DNA of 64,000 nt from assembly GCA_027924585.1 (NCBI GenBank), contig BSBM01000001.1, positions 56,703,501 through 56,767,500 on the forward strand. The letters run 5' to 3'. A program made the position numbers and the translations under genes. Source of the DNA: Larix kaempferi (taxonomy: Eukaryota > Streptophyta > Pinopsida > Pinales > Pinaceae). The notes under the pieces are model-generated. The model saw nothing but the letters and a program-made list of their open reading frames with translations. It ran no database searches and was not told where the DNA came from. Of this stretch, positions 46,300-56,939 are shown one piece after another. Numbering within the stretch: position 1 is the first letter of the stretch; the number at the start of each line of letters is the position of its first letter.

Positions 46300-47700
46300 T
46301 CATGACTTGTACCGCTTCAGTCGGGTGCCATTTACCGCTTTCTTGAAAACATTTCCTTGTAGTGTTTTCAATCGAACTGATCCGTTAGGATTTAATGCGC
46401 CAAAAATATAGGGTCCTATCCATTATGTATGCAGCTTCTTTGGCTTCCCTTTTACTTGGCTATTATAGAGGAGTGCCAAATCTCCAACTGATAGATTCTT
46501 CTGTTTGATATTTCTATGATGCCATGCTTTCTATTGTTGTTTTTGGACTCACTGATGTTCTATCACCAACTGTCAACTTTCATCCAGCTTCGACAGTTGT
46601 AGTAGTCGTTCTTGTCGAGTATCTTCGACGTCAATATGTAAGGCTGCGGCAATGGTCAGTGCTTGTCGTCGAAAATGTAATGGGACAACAACTTCTTGTC
46701 CATAGACAAGTGAGAATGGTGTCTAACCTGTCGTTCTTTTGTATGCTATTCTATATGCCCAGAGAAGAGCAGGTATTTTTTCATCCCAGTCATCTTTCTC
46801 TGTGTTTCATATTTTCGTCAGTCCTTTTGTAAGTGTTTTTTTGAACGACTCTACGACACCATTCGACTGAGGACGGTACGTTGTGCTTATTCTATGATCA
46901 ACTGCAAATTATTTAGTCAGTGCTTCAATGGTTTTACATACAAAATGTGTACCTTGGTCACTTATCAATGTTATGGGGCATCCAAAACGTGTTATGATGT
47001 TTTCATAAATAAACTTAGTGCAAACTTCGCTTGAACATGTTTCGACCGGTTCTGCTTCTGCCCACTTGGTATCATATTCGACAACAGTGATAATATATTG
47101 AGCACCTGTCCTTCTCTCCACTACTGGAAATGGTCTAATAAAATCGATAGCCCAAATTTCGAATGTTAGGCTAGGGTAAATTGGAACCAGTGGCATTTCT
47201 GTTCTTTGGAGTGGTCGGCCCATGCACTGACATCTATCACACTTAGATACAAATTCTCGACAGTCTTTATGAACTGTCGGCCACCAAAGTCCAGCTTGCA
47301 AGATTTTTCTAGCTGTTATGTCTGCATGATAATGTCCTCCCGCCGGTCTAGTATGAGCTTCTGCAAGTATATCCTATCTTTCATGGTCAAGTGCAAATCG
47401 GCGTAATATATCATCCAAGCCAAGTTTATAGAGAAATCCATTGATCAGAGTGTAGGGGGATGCTTTCATTGCTAAGATCTTCCTCTTTTTCTCAGTCATT
47501 CCTTCAGGAGCTTTCCCATCCTCAAGAAATTGTGCAATTTCCACAAGTTCTAAAGGGACTGCTTCAATACGAAACAAGTATGCGTCCAGTAAGTCATCTT
47601 CAATTCCTGTCAGTTCTTCTCCCGTGTCAACTCTCGACAGGTGGTCTTGTCCGACATTATCTTTTTTGGGTCGAATGATTACTTCAAATTCAAATTATTG
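46300..47700 (-). pseudogene. G integrase
   Basis: Minus strand. A tether/pre-integrase region (47577-47374, ILAMKASPYTLINGFLYKLG) leads to an intact HHCC zinc site ending CREFVSKCDRCQ. The catalytic core has WAIDFIRPF (D), TLISDQGTHF (D) and, after a TAA, PQSNGVVESFKK (E). The C-terminal domain (VGDLALLYNSQVKG, then YIFGALNPNGSVRLK) ends with TGA at 46300. Stops include TAA after EALTK (46909) and TGA/TAG in the helical C-part near 46530-46545. Confidence 0.9.
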
Positions 47701-47892
47701 AAACAGTAATAGCCAGCGGCATAACCTCCCATGATGCAATGGTTTATTGAATAATTATTTTAAAGCTTGATGATCTATATAAAATACAAAAGGGTTAGCC
47801 AATAAATAATGAAGGTATCTCTGTAGTGCAAATACCATACCTAATGCTTCCCTTTCAGTCGTAGAATAATTTCTTTCAGCTTTATTCAATTT

Positions 47893-48998
47893 CTAACTGC
47901 TGAATGCATTAGAGTAATCCATACCATCTTCTCTGGGTTGGGTTAAAATGGTGCTAACTGCTATTCCATATGCGTCAATATGTACATGAAATTTCTTCGA
48001 CCAATCCGGAAATCGGAGGATGGGTGCTTCGACCATTTTTCTTTTCAACATGTCAAATGAGATGATGCACTCCTCCGTCCACCTATAATCTCGATCATCT
48101 TTTAGCAGTTCTTCGAGAGGATAAGTCATATCGGAATAATGTCTGATAAACTTCCTGTAATATCTGATATGACCCAACAGGATCCACACTTGTTTCGGAT
48201 TAACTGGAGGCTTCAGGTCAAGGATAATTTTGATCTTCGCGTAATCGACCTTGATTCCTTCATTGCAAACTACATGGCCTAGTAATATGCCGATGGGTGT
48301 CGCGAAAATGCACTTTTTAATATTTAGCGACAATTGTATCTGTCGACATTGTTCCAACATCAGTCGAAGCCATTTGCAATAATATTTAGCATTGTATATA
48401 TTTTCCAATCATCACAGTATACAGCCATGGTTTTGTAGATATATTCTTGAAATGCTTTGACGACAATTCTTGAGAAGACCGCAGGTGCGTTCTTCAAACC
48501 GAAGGGCATAAATTTGTACGTGAATGATCTGAATTCGCACACAAATGTTTTCTTTTTTTGATCTTCCTTTGCAATAGGTACTTGGTTGTACCCCGAGAAT
48601 CCATCCGTGAAAGAGTAGCACTCATGCCCTGCAACTTCACTAATAATTTCATCTGCGAAAGTAGTTGGAAAGGGATCTACGAGTGTTACCTTGTTCAGCT
48701 CGTGAAAGTCGACACAGATTCTCAGTCGTGTCGGATCTTGTTTCTTTGGCCAAACAACCATCGGGATTTCCCATTCCGATTGGTCGATAGGATATATGAT
48801 TCCTGCTGCAAGCATGCTATCGATCTCCTTTTTAATGATATCCTTATATTTTTGAGCAAGCTTGTAGGGTCTTTTCTTTACAGGTCTGGCATCTGGTTTA
48901 ATATCAATTTTCATCTCCCCCATTTCTTGCACAAGTCCTTTCAAGTATCTATAATCTCGAGCAAATACGTCTTGAAATTCTTTGAGGACACTGGAGAT
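47893..48998 (-). pseudogene. G reverse transcriptase and start of RNase H
   Basis: Minus strand. RT fingers and palm include KPDARPVKKRPYKLAQKYKD, LRICVDFHELNKVTL, YSFTDGFSGYNQVPIAK, MPFGLKNAPAVFSRIV and the catalytic box VYCDDW (YCDD). The frame shifts near 48400. Thumb and connection follow (GILLGHVVCNEGIKVDYAK, LLGHIRYYRKFIRHY), then the first RNase H strand HVHIDAYGIAVSTIL. The rest of RNase H (47890-47700) is present but stop-rich. Confidence 0.92.
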
Positions 48999-49382
48999 TT
49001 ATGTTGTTTTCTCCTCACTCCAGTAATTGCCAATCTTTGCCATTTTCGGTTGGTGGTCATTTGAAATATCTACTTCCTTTGTTTTAATCTTCGTGTCCAT
49101 CCATTTTGGTGCACGACTGTTACTTATTTGCCTTTCTCCTTCTTTGATTTGTGCGAAGGTTGCCGGAAAGACTTTTTCTGAAAACCTTTCGGGCTCATCT
49201 TTTTTGACAATCTCTGTGCTAAAAATAATTTTTACGGGCTTCGACACGTCAGGATGATCCTTTCTCAATTGAAAACTTTTTCCGACTGATATCTCCGTTT
49301 CTAGGCTTAATCTTGTTGAATGTTATCTTTTTGTCAACTTTATGTTGTAGCAGGTAGTAGGTGGGTGCATAATCTTCTGCTT

Positions 49383-49931
49383 TTATGATAGTGTTAAGGT
49401 TTTTGTCGGCCATATAAATTCTTTGATGCTTCTACTTGCTTTGACCAGCTTCTCATCCTGTGGAGAAAACTGGAAGTCCTTGATGAAATTTTCTCCTCTC
49501 GCTTCTTCCATCTTGTACCATTTTTTAGGTAGATCATCAAGTGTTCTAGGGAAGAGGTGAGGCCAAGCTCTTTCATCTTTATAACCCAATTTTCTCCATT
49601 CCCTTTCACAACAGACGATGTGGATTTCAGGACTTTGTCCTTGTGTAAACAAAGGGATATCGGCATGAGTTGTCAAATTTCTACCTCCAAACCTTTCTAT
49701 AAAAAATGTTGATGCCGTATTCTAGTTTTGGAGTTTCGACTAATGGGTGTCCCACCATCTCATAGCTTGACCAATAAATGTCTCTACCAAACTTTGTAGT
49801 CGGCCTTGCTCTTCGACATGTTTTGATATCTGTTCGACATGTATAGTAGGTGAATCACGTTCTTTATATCTTAATGTTGAATCACCTGATTGTGCATTTC
49901 TATCTGGAACAAGTGTTGGATATGCTCGCAT
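49383..49931 (-). pseudogene. G capsid-like region between protease and RT
   Basis: In the same minus-strand frame as Gag, protease and RT. A first part reads RLQSLVETFIGQAMRWWDTH and ends FFIERFGG, equivalent to ARWWATHKKFIKDW...RF of element I. A second part has KLGYKDERAWPHLFPRTLDD and LPKKWYKMEEARGE, equivalent to EWVHAFVHTLEEILRSWY in I. The pattern (helix, ARxWW, helix, xRF) is that of the Retrotrans_gag capsid family, although the location is inside pol. Two stops occur after RWWDTH. Role unknown. Confidence 0.65.
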
Positions 49932-49934
49932 TTT

Positions 49935-50693
49935 TCATTCGAATATCTTCGGTGTGTATGATATTGAGAGGCATTTCTTTATTTTCTTCTTTGAGATGGC
50001 TTCCACAATCCAACATTCTTTCACATGTAAATCATAGTTCACTATTTTCCAGTCATTGAGTTCTACATTGGAATTGTATCTGAGCGAGACAGGATCTCCG
50101 AGGTGAAGGTCTCCTTGGGTATTTGGCTCAATGCGATCTTCATTATTGTCTATGCGGTAAAGCTGTTGAATATCATTATCGATTTCTGTAGGTTCCGACC
50201 ATGGTTCTCCCTGAGATGGGAAGATTGGTACGATAACCTTCTGCCCGTTTCCTTTCAAATTGATACGACTTTTGTCTAAGAAAATTGAGGCCTTCATCTT
50301 TCGTCCCCAAGGTCGACCATCCAAGGCGGGGAAAGAGCTCACATCATCCTTGGGATTGATGATCTTGAAATCTACTGTTGTCGTAATGCCTCTGATGGAA
50401 GTTTCAACTCTTTTCCATACTCCAATAGACTCAATTAATCCTTGATTTGCGAGCTTTAGACAGATGCTTGATTCCTGCAGTTGTGGTCGACCAAGTTGGT
50501 CCCAGGTATCACGAGTCATGATATTCACTTGGGATCCAAAGTATAGTACGACTTGTCGTACATGATATCCATTTATGTCGAGGTCGACTAATGGGTCAGC
50601 ATCATTTTTCTCTTTTTTCTTTAGTCGGCAAATGTTTTTAGTTTGTCTCTGCTCGACATGTTTACATTTTAATTTATGCAACAGGTCAATCAT
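49935..50693 (-). pseudogene. G protease region
   Basis: Minus strand, in frame with Gag. The retropepsin-like segment reads LDINGYHVRQVVLYFGSQVN with the expected catalytic Asp position occupied by another residue (element I has VDLDVNIL here). It continues ICLKLANQGLIESIGVWKRV, then TTVDFKIINPKDDVSSFPAL. An acidic linker follows. The missing Asp suggests this copy's protease was dead, or that the motif is divergent in the lineage. Confidence 0.65.
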
Positions 50694-50858
50694 TTTTCCT
50701 ACGACTTCCTTGTTTGAAATTAATTCGAGTAATTCATTGAGAACTTCCAGTCAGGGTTCATGTGCTGCTAAGTCATGACATATATCGGATGCCTCTTTGT
50801 ACACATATTTTTGTTTTATAGGATTTGGGTAATCCTCTTTATCGACAATTCTACTTAT

Positions 50859-53000
50859 CTATGGCTTATCTTGACCAATGTGACTGCCTTGCCTAGTTAC
50901 AATTTGCAAGTTTTTTGTACGAAGCACATCATTTTTTGAAATACAAGATAAAACATGAACATTCTTTTTATTATTTATTTTCTCAATCATGGTAGGGCAA
51001 TCCTCTAAATAGTGATCGCATGCCCCACACTTTGTACAAAATTTAAGATCAGTTCTTTCCTTATAAGGGCATTTTGCATGTCGATGATCCTCACTGAGAC
51101 ATGTGAAACACACACCAGGTTGAATACTGCGACCTCCACCGCCACAACCATGACTCTGGTATCCTCCGCGTCTATTATAGCCGTCATATTGTCGATCATA
51201 CCGACGGTCATTATACCTTGGCTATCTGTCCTTCCTGTTTTGATTGTACCGGTTATTTCTTCCATCATTTCTCTTGAATCTGTCATTTGCTGTATTTTTG
51301 TCATGATACTGCTCGACAGAGTTTGTCTGGTACACTGCATGGTAATTTTGCCTATTTTTCAAGTTCATATGACATTCTTCAATTGCATGTGTATTGACTT
51401 CACAAATTTGACACCATCTTGCCTTCTTGTTTTTCAGATTGTATGGACAATCATTTGTGGCATGTGACTCATACTCTTTGCACAGATTGCAGAAACATCT
51501 CGATTGAATGATTTTACCTTCTTGTCGTCGATCTTCAATTCGACAAGAGTCTTTGGTATGTCCTGAAGTTCGACATGTTGTGCACCATAATTCTGGCCCT
51601 TTTCGAGTCATATTTCTGATAGCCTGCTCCATACTTTCAAGGCGTTCGTCGACGTGTCTAGCCATGGATACTAGAGGGTATTCATCATCCATTTCAATTT
51701 CTAGTGCTACTTTTAGTGCCTCTGCATAAGTATTGACACTTTGTCAACGGACATGTATTCTGATTTTATTTATTAGACCTTCATTAAACCATTTGATTAA
51801 TAGTTTTTCTTCGATTTCGTAGTCTAATTTGCTTAGGAGGTCTTTGAACCTCTTGTCATAATCCTTGATAGTTTCTGTCAGCTTTTGGATTGTCATCTTC
51901 AATCATTCTGCCGCCAAGTATGTCACATCTTCGATCATGAAAAAGGCCAAAAAGATTTGTTTGATTTGTGCCTTGGTTGCATTTGGTGACTTTGCGATGT
52001 ACCCCATGTACCATGTCAGTTCTCTTTTTCTTAATGAACAACAAACTGTGCAACCTATCTTTCTTTGCTAGTGATTTGATCGGCTGTCCATATTGCTTCG
52101 CACACAAACCAGTGTCTTATCGAGTCTTCATCACCTTCATAGAATGGAATATGTGCTGTTGAGTGTGCCATGTCTGCTAGTGTATTATTTTGAGAATTTT
52201 ATGGTGGTGTGGGTGGGTTATTTCCACAATCAGAACTTGGTGCTTTGTCAATTTGAATTAGTTGTCTCTCTGGACTTGGTTCTTTGTCTTCAAAGTTAGT
52301 GATTATAACTTCTTCTGTATCACCAAGTCTACCTTCTTCTAGCACTTCTGTCGAAATCCAGTTAAAGTTATGCTCGAATGGGATTTCACTGAATCTCGGG
52401 CTTTCCGACGTACTCGACGAGTCACTCAAATTTGGTATTGGTAGGGGGGGGTGCTTCCTCATGCTTTGAGTACACTAGATGAAATATTCTATTTGAAAAT
52501 TTGGGTTGAAAAGACACCCAATTTCCTTCCTCCAGTTGATGAATCAATAGTCTATTAATATCATTGCCTTCTATACTTCGACGACTCCAAATTCCCTATT
52601 GACTAGCATGGAGACCAAGATTTTCCTTGACAATTTCTTGCACTCGAACGCTTTGTGTTAATGAAATGGATAAGGAGGTGTTACCATTTCAGGTATCTGA
52701 AATTGGAGAGCTCAACCACACTCTATCTACAAGTCTTCATCCATCGGCGACAGGTCTTCTTCGACACCCCAATCATTACGGGCTCGGCGTGAATCTGGCA
52801 TATTTCCTTTTGCATATGTCGTGACATTTAATCCTTGCGTTCTTCGAAGTGCAATTGCTTGCTCCTGCAGTTCTTCATGGCGCTTCCTCCTCTTTTCTCT
52901 TTCAATTTTCAAGATATCTAGGGTGCTTTTATCACTCAAAAGTCTGTCTTTGTCGGATTTTCTTCCACTGCTGGCCATGTCGCCTTTGTCATATGTCAAT
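50859..53000 (-). pseudogene. G Gag with capsid and five CCHC zinc knuckles
   Basis: Minus strand. N-part 53000-52199 (KIEREKRRKRHEELQEQA, then an acidic linker), with frame changes before the capsid. The capsid starts at ATG 52171 (MAHSTAHIPFYEGDEDSIRH, WFVCEAIWTADQITSKER) and is stop-rich. 51692-50859 is well preserved and holds five knuckles: CTTCRTSGHTKDSC, CNLCKEYESHATNDC (one residue longer), CQICEVNTHAIEEC, CFTCLSEDHRHAKC and CTKCGACDHYLEDC, with Asn/Arg/Tyr-rich spacers. Knuckles bind element RNA; one or two is usual for plant gypsy Gags, five is not. Confidence 0.8.
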
Positions 53001-53089
53001 TTTCATCAAACTAGGTACATTAGAGCATGCTTCATCAACCCCCCAATGTTGGCCCAAGGGTTTCTAGATCACTAGGGAAGTGCAAACCA

Positions 53090-53674
53090 TCATTTGTTCA
53101 AGAAAAATTCCCATTCGCACTCCTTTACAAATCTTTCCCGCTTACGTTCTTTCTCCTTCCAATTAGAGTTCGAAAGGGGTGGGAGCAGCAATGGTCGTGT
53201 TTCGATAATATGCACAACGCCTTTGTTGATCAGAAATTTGAACAAAAGAATTGACAGAGAACATAGAAATCGATCAGCTAATTCGGTGAAGAACTTTCTT
53301 CTTATTTCATCAACTGAGACACGAACTTCAATTGCCTGTTCTTCACAGAAATCATTTGCAATATTTTTGCAGCACTCCGACAGATTCGTGCATCCTCCGT
53401 TGATCAGCTTTGACAAAAGATTCCTCTTTGCTTCATCAACTAGTCTTTTCATCCAGAAGCTTCTTTAGGGTGGTCAGCACGGACTCTACAAATCTCTCAT
53501 GGGTCTTGGAGAAGAATCGATCTATCTCTTGGCTAATCGTTAGCTTGTTTCGTCATGCATAGTTCTGCAAATAATTCGTGATTTTCTTCTCCCACCAATC
53601 TCTAATCTCCCGTTCTGAAATCATAGGTCATGCTGCTATTTGTTTTTCATGTATCAACCGGCAACGAAACCATA
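53090..53674 (-). pseudogene. G leader frame, possible matrix-like Gag N-terminus
   Basis: Between the 5' LTR and Gag the minus strand encodes short helical segments: MISEREIRDWWEKKITNYL near 53625-53570, then SQEIDRFFSKTHERFVESVL, then MKRLVDEAKRNLLSKLI at 53452 onward. The position and Trp/charged character match the frame at 56470-56868 of element I. The sequence right after the LTR (ATGGTTTCGTTGCCGG) may be the primer-binding site; I could not assign its tRNA. Confidence 0.4.
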
Positions 53675-54005
53675 TGTTGTAGTCCCAAGGTTCATGTGGT
53701 TACCATATATATATTACATAATATAAGCAAAGCATACACAATGATATAGACACAAGAGACGAGACAGATAGAGAGAACACAAGCCTTTATATTAACTAGC
53801 AAGAGCAGAATACAATCATAGAACCAATCTTAACTAGTACATTAGCTCAACAGCTTATATATATCTATGCAAATACAGTTACATAATAGTATATTGGTCT
53901 ATCCAACTGACCCTACCTATACTAGTCGACGCGACCTTTCGACATATGTTTCAGAGTGGTCGGGTGGAGGGCCTAATTGACAGGCTGATCTAGGCCCCTC
54001 CAACA
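53675..54005 (-). repeat. 5' LTR of G
   Basis: On the minus strand it begins TGTTGGAGGGG at 54005 and ends CTACAACA at 53675. It is homologous to 27349-27685 and is followed on the plus strand by GTAGC (54006-54010), the right target duplication. Confidence 0.92.
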
Positions 54006-54010
54006 GTAGC

Positions 54011-54204
54011 CATCGAGTTTACCGACATTGAAAATAGAGCGGGGAGGTGGGTCAGATCATCTTTTGTTCACAATCATCACTCCCAAGCGTTCTACTAATC
54101 TTACCTCAAAACTGTATGAGGTACTGGAAGAGGAGAGTCTAGACATTCTCCATTCCCATAAGTCCTCCACTAAAGACAAAGTTATTCATAGTATCCGAGT
54201 GAAG
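54011..54204 (+). pseudogene. Gene F, exon right of G: ACT-like C-terminal domain of a bHLH-type protein
   Basis: Joined to 27222-27348 in phase once G is removed. It encodes LPTLKIERGGGSDHLLFTII, TPKRSTNLTSKLYEVLEEES and LDILHSHKSSTKDKVIHSIRVK, without a stop, up to a donor AAG/GTAATA at 54204/54205. The beta-alpha-beta pattern (hydrophobic strand, Leu-rich helix ending in Glu-Glu, HSHKSSTKDKVIHSI strand) is that of the ACT-like domain found at the C-terminus of many plant bHLH transcription factors. The DNA-binding helices are not in the window. I infer a host gene destroyed by transposon insertion, though it might already have been a fragment. Confidence 0.6.
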
Positions 54205-54847
54205 GTAATACATGTAACTGTAGATTCATTTCTCCTCTTACTAGTCATTCTCATATTGTATAGCCATTCTCACTGTAGATTCATTTCTCCTATGACTAGT
54301 CATTCTCATATTGTATAGCCATTCTCATACTTTCTTCACAAAGTAAATCAATTCAGGATAATTTAGGTTCAATTTTATAGGGAAAATGTCCATTGGATTT
54401 TTTTTTGACATTCTATTTATTAATGTAATTTTATTGTTTCTTTTATTATTTTGTTTTGTTATTTGTGTCAATTTTCCAGGATAACTTAGGTTAAGTTGCC
54501 CAAATTAATTTAGAAATAGTTTTATTGGAAAAATGGTCATGCTATCTGCAAATATATAGAAAATAATGCTTTAAATTTTTATATATTTTATTTTGCTACT
54601 CACATTCATTCTTCCGAATCCAATACAAATTCGATAAATATGGAATGTGCTTTCTTCAACTCCAAGTGTCAGAAAACAATAGTGTTTCATAATTACTTAT
54701 TTGCAACACCTTCCCATAGTCTACAAACTAGCCATAATCTTATATTGCATGTTTAATGAGGCTGTAAACCCAACCTAATTTAAAGTCCGCCTTGCTTTTT
54801 TCAGTGAAATGAGCCAATGGTTTGTGATATCATTTACTGTTTTACAG
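54205..54847 (+). other. Gene F last intron
   Basis: GT at 54205 and tgttttacag/ at 54847, AT-rich. It contains a ~52-bp tandem duplication at 54221-54330 (tagattcatttctcctmtkac...tagccattctca) that may postdate the intron. Confidence 0.55.
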
Positions 54848-54916
54848 GTACTAATTCCATCTCAGCTGGACATAGACGTCCTGAAACAAAAACTCAACAG
54901 TTGGGTTGCTAACTGA
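54848..54916 (+). pseudogene. Gene F, terminal exon
   Basis: 23 codons from the acceptor at 54847 to TGA 54914-54916, in phase 0 with the previous exon: VLIPSQLDIDVLKQKL then NSWVAN. A short last exon carrying (I/L)DxxxLxxxLxxW after the ACT-like strand is common in plant bHLH proteins, supporting the gene F assignment. Confidence 0.6.
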
Positions 54917-55455
54917 TCAGAATCATAAGATAAGACGTTTTGAATTTTGAATTGAATCTCTGTAAAAATGGCAAGAATTCCATGACCACCAGTATGTGTT
55001 TCTTAATAGAATAATCCTTTATGATTTTCTAATAGAATAATCCTTTTTATTAGTTGAAGATATCACCATTTTCTCATGATAAGCGTCATTTTTTTTCTCT
55101 TTTACAATTTAACACATATGTTAATGCTAAGCATTTTAGGTCGCTAGAACGAATTTTCAAGTTATGTCTTATGTTATCACTTTATGATTTTCCTATGGTC
55201 GCAATAGGAAATCCCATAGGTAACCATTTTAAACCAAACTTTAGATTGAAAGTTGGTCTCTTTCAGTCAGAGAGGGTTCTCTCTGCAAGTCTACTACCCA
55301 ATTCCACTACGGTAGCAACTTCAGCTTGACAATAAGCTCAATGACCATATTTTCTAAAGGCAAGGATTGGTAAATTTCAATGATTATGGTTGGACAAATA
55401 GGAGAAAGATTCCATTGGGAAATGGGGTCAAATTTTGGAATATGATATGAATACA
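54917..55455. other. 3' flank of gene F
   Basis: AT-rich sequence between the F stop codon and the start of the element I LTR. One 91-codon open frame at 55054-55329 has no recognisable features. A 3' UTR and intergenic DNA are the simplest reading. Confidence 0.5.
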
Positions 55456-56417
55456 TGTTGGAAGGCGATTTGATGAGGACGTGTCGCGGTACCGCCAACG
55501 TTGCGACACGTTGGATAAAGGCGCCAAAGGAGTATTTTGTACCAAAGTATACTGCAGTTGACGGGTTTTGGGTCACTTGGACCATGTATTTTGTAATATT
55601 GAGTCAAGTATACCGCAATTGGCGGGTTTTGGGTCATGTATTTTGTAATATCGAGTCAATTGTACCGTGGTATGCGGGTTTTTGGGTCATTAGACCAAGT
55701 CAATTAGTCGATTGTCCATAAGTGTCGGTTAGGAAAGTGGACAAGTATTGGAATGGGCGGAAGCCTATAAATAGATGAGAATTGTAAGTGTTGAAGGAGA
55801 GCGGAATGATAGAGAGAAGATTAGAGTTGTATGTGAAGATAATGCGGGAATTGCGCAGAGATTTATGTACTGCTTTTGGTTTGCCACAGTAATATAAGGA
55901 TGATGATTTTGTGCAATCTACGTGTAATGTTGCTCAATACTTATGTTATTGCCTTTTCTTAATTCCATTATCTGTTTCTGTCCCTATGATGTGAATGCCG
56001 CAATAATATGTTATAGATATCTGTCTACTGTAATGTTGCGATTAAAGTGACGTGCGATCTCTGTCTACTGTAATGTTAAATGCTGCGATGAAAGTGATGT
56101 GCTATAACTTCGTGATGAATATTTAGAATTGTTGTTAGTATCATACTGCCGCAACTCGCCTCCTCCCTCGGCGGAAACATGGTTCCGTCTGCTCTTCTTG
56201 GACGCCTCGGGTGAGACCTCATCCGCTCTATGGGTGTTGCTGGGTGGGCTCGAGCCTGCCCGGGCAGGTGCCCATGGAGACTGTGGTATGTGTCGATAGT
56301 TGGTGGACCCCTATCGACCGTGAGGTAACGACTTGGTCAAAAAATGGTTCCGTTTCCGGGACCATGTGTAGAGTAAGAGGAGGCCATGTTGTGGCACTCG
56401 ACGAAGTTGGAGATACA
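55456..56417 (+). repeat. Putative 5' LTR of I
   Basis: Begins TGTTGGAAGG and may end AGATACA, with a primer-like site (TGGTTTGATCAGAG) at about 56422. It contains a clear TATA box (cctataaatagatg, about 55765) and three ~50-60-bp tandem units at 55548-55710. The boundaries rest on TG/CA ends and position, since no identical partner is in the window. Confidence 0.5.
55548..55710 (+). repeat. Three tandem units in the U3 of element I
   Basis: Units starting near 55548, 55608 and 55661 share gtataccgcaattggcggg, ttttgggtcat and tattttgtaatatcgagtca. They lie just upstream of the TATA box, where LTR enhancer repeats are usually found. Confidence 0.75.
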
Positions 56418-56469
56418 GAGCTGGTTTGATCAGAGATTGTAGGAATTTGCTGAAAAGGAAAGTCGAAAC

Positions 56470-56935
56470 ATGCGACTAACGATAGATCACTGGTTGGGAA
56501 GATATATTCATGACGGTCTGCATGAGTGGTTCTTCTCTGAATTCCCAGTTATTCTGTATGAGTGGTTGTCAAAGCTGACCTTCCAGAAGAGAAATTTCCA
56601 AGGAGGTGAACCGATGGCTTGGACCCCAGAGTTGATCCAAGAATTGCAAGACGTCATTAATAAGGCATCACGGGTTGTCGAAGTTTGGCTTGATATCATC
56701 TTGGAAGGATACATCACTGAATTTTTGGTCGACATGAAGAAATCTTATAGTGAAGCTGAAAGATACTTCTTTGACAGACCGAGGGGAAGGTTTTTGCTGT
56801 CACTCCAACTATCAATTAAGATGCTAATATGTGAGAAAGGTATATTGAAGATGCACCTTGATCAGTAAGCAGCCTGGTGGGAGGAGGCCATGGGTATCGC
56901 GACTGTCGGGGAGTGGTTGAAGGAATGGTAAAGGG
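56470..56935 (+). pseudogene. I leader frame, possible matrix-like Gag N-terminus
   Basis: ATG 56470 opens a frame encoding MRLTIDHWLGRYIHDGLHEW, then ELIQELQDVINKASRVVEVW and FDRPRGRFLLSLQLSIKML, stopping with TAA at 56866; the frame continues AAWWEEAMGIATVGEWLKEW. It is rich in Trp and amphipathic helices. It lies directly upstream of Gag in a different frame (shift near 56935), so it was either the Gag N-terminus or a separate small protein. The corresponding site in G is 53090-53674. Confidence 0.55.
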
Positions 56936-56939
56936 GTAG

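Larger units (their letters stand above)
27349..54005 (-). mobile_element. Ty3/gypsy element G (minus strand), split by H
   Basis: LTRs of 337 bp (27349-27685) and 331 bp (53675-54005) flank a minus-strand element. It spans 26.7 kb, or about 12.2 kb after removing H and one target duplication. Order on the minus strand: 5' LTR, MA-like leader frame, Gag with capsid and five zinc knuckles, protease, capsid-like region, RT, RNase H, integrase, a very long extra frame, polypurine tract, 3' LTR. Gag to RT is one frame (51692 to about 48400). It belongs to the same lineage as element I. Confidence 0.92.

Noticed and set aside
53094-53468. 124-codon plus-strand frame
   Set aside because: Lies opposite the minus-strand leader frame of G, and has no recognisable domain.
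55054-55329. 91-codon plus-strand frame as an exon of gene F
   Set aside because: Lies after a convincing stop codon of F, shows no splice acceptor in phase and no similarity to the domain.
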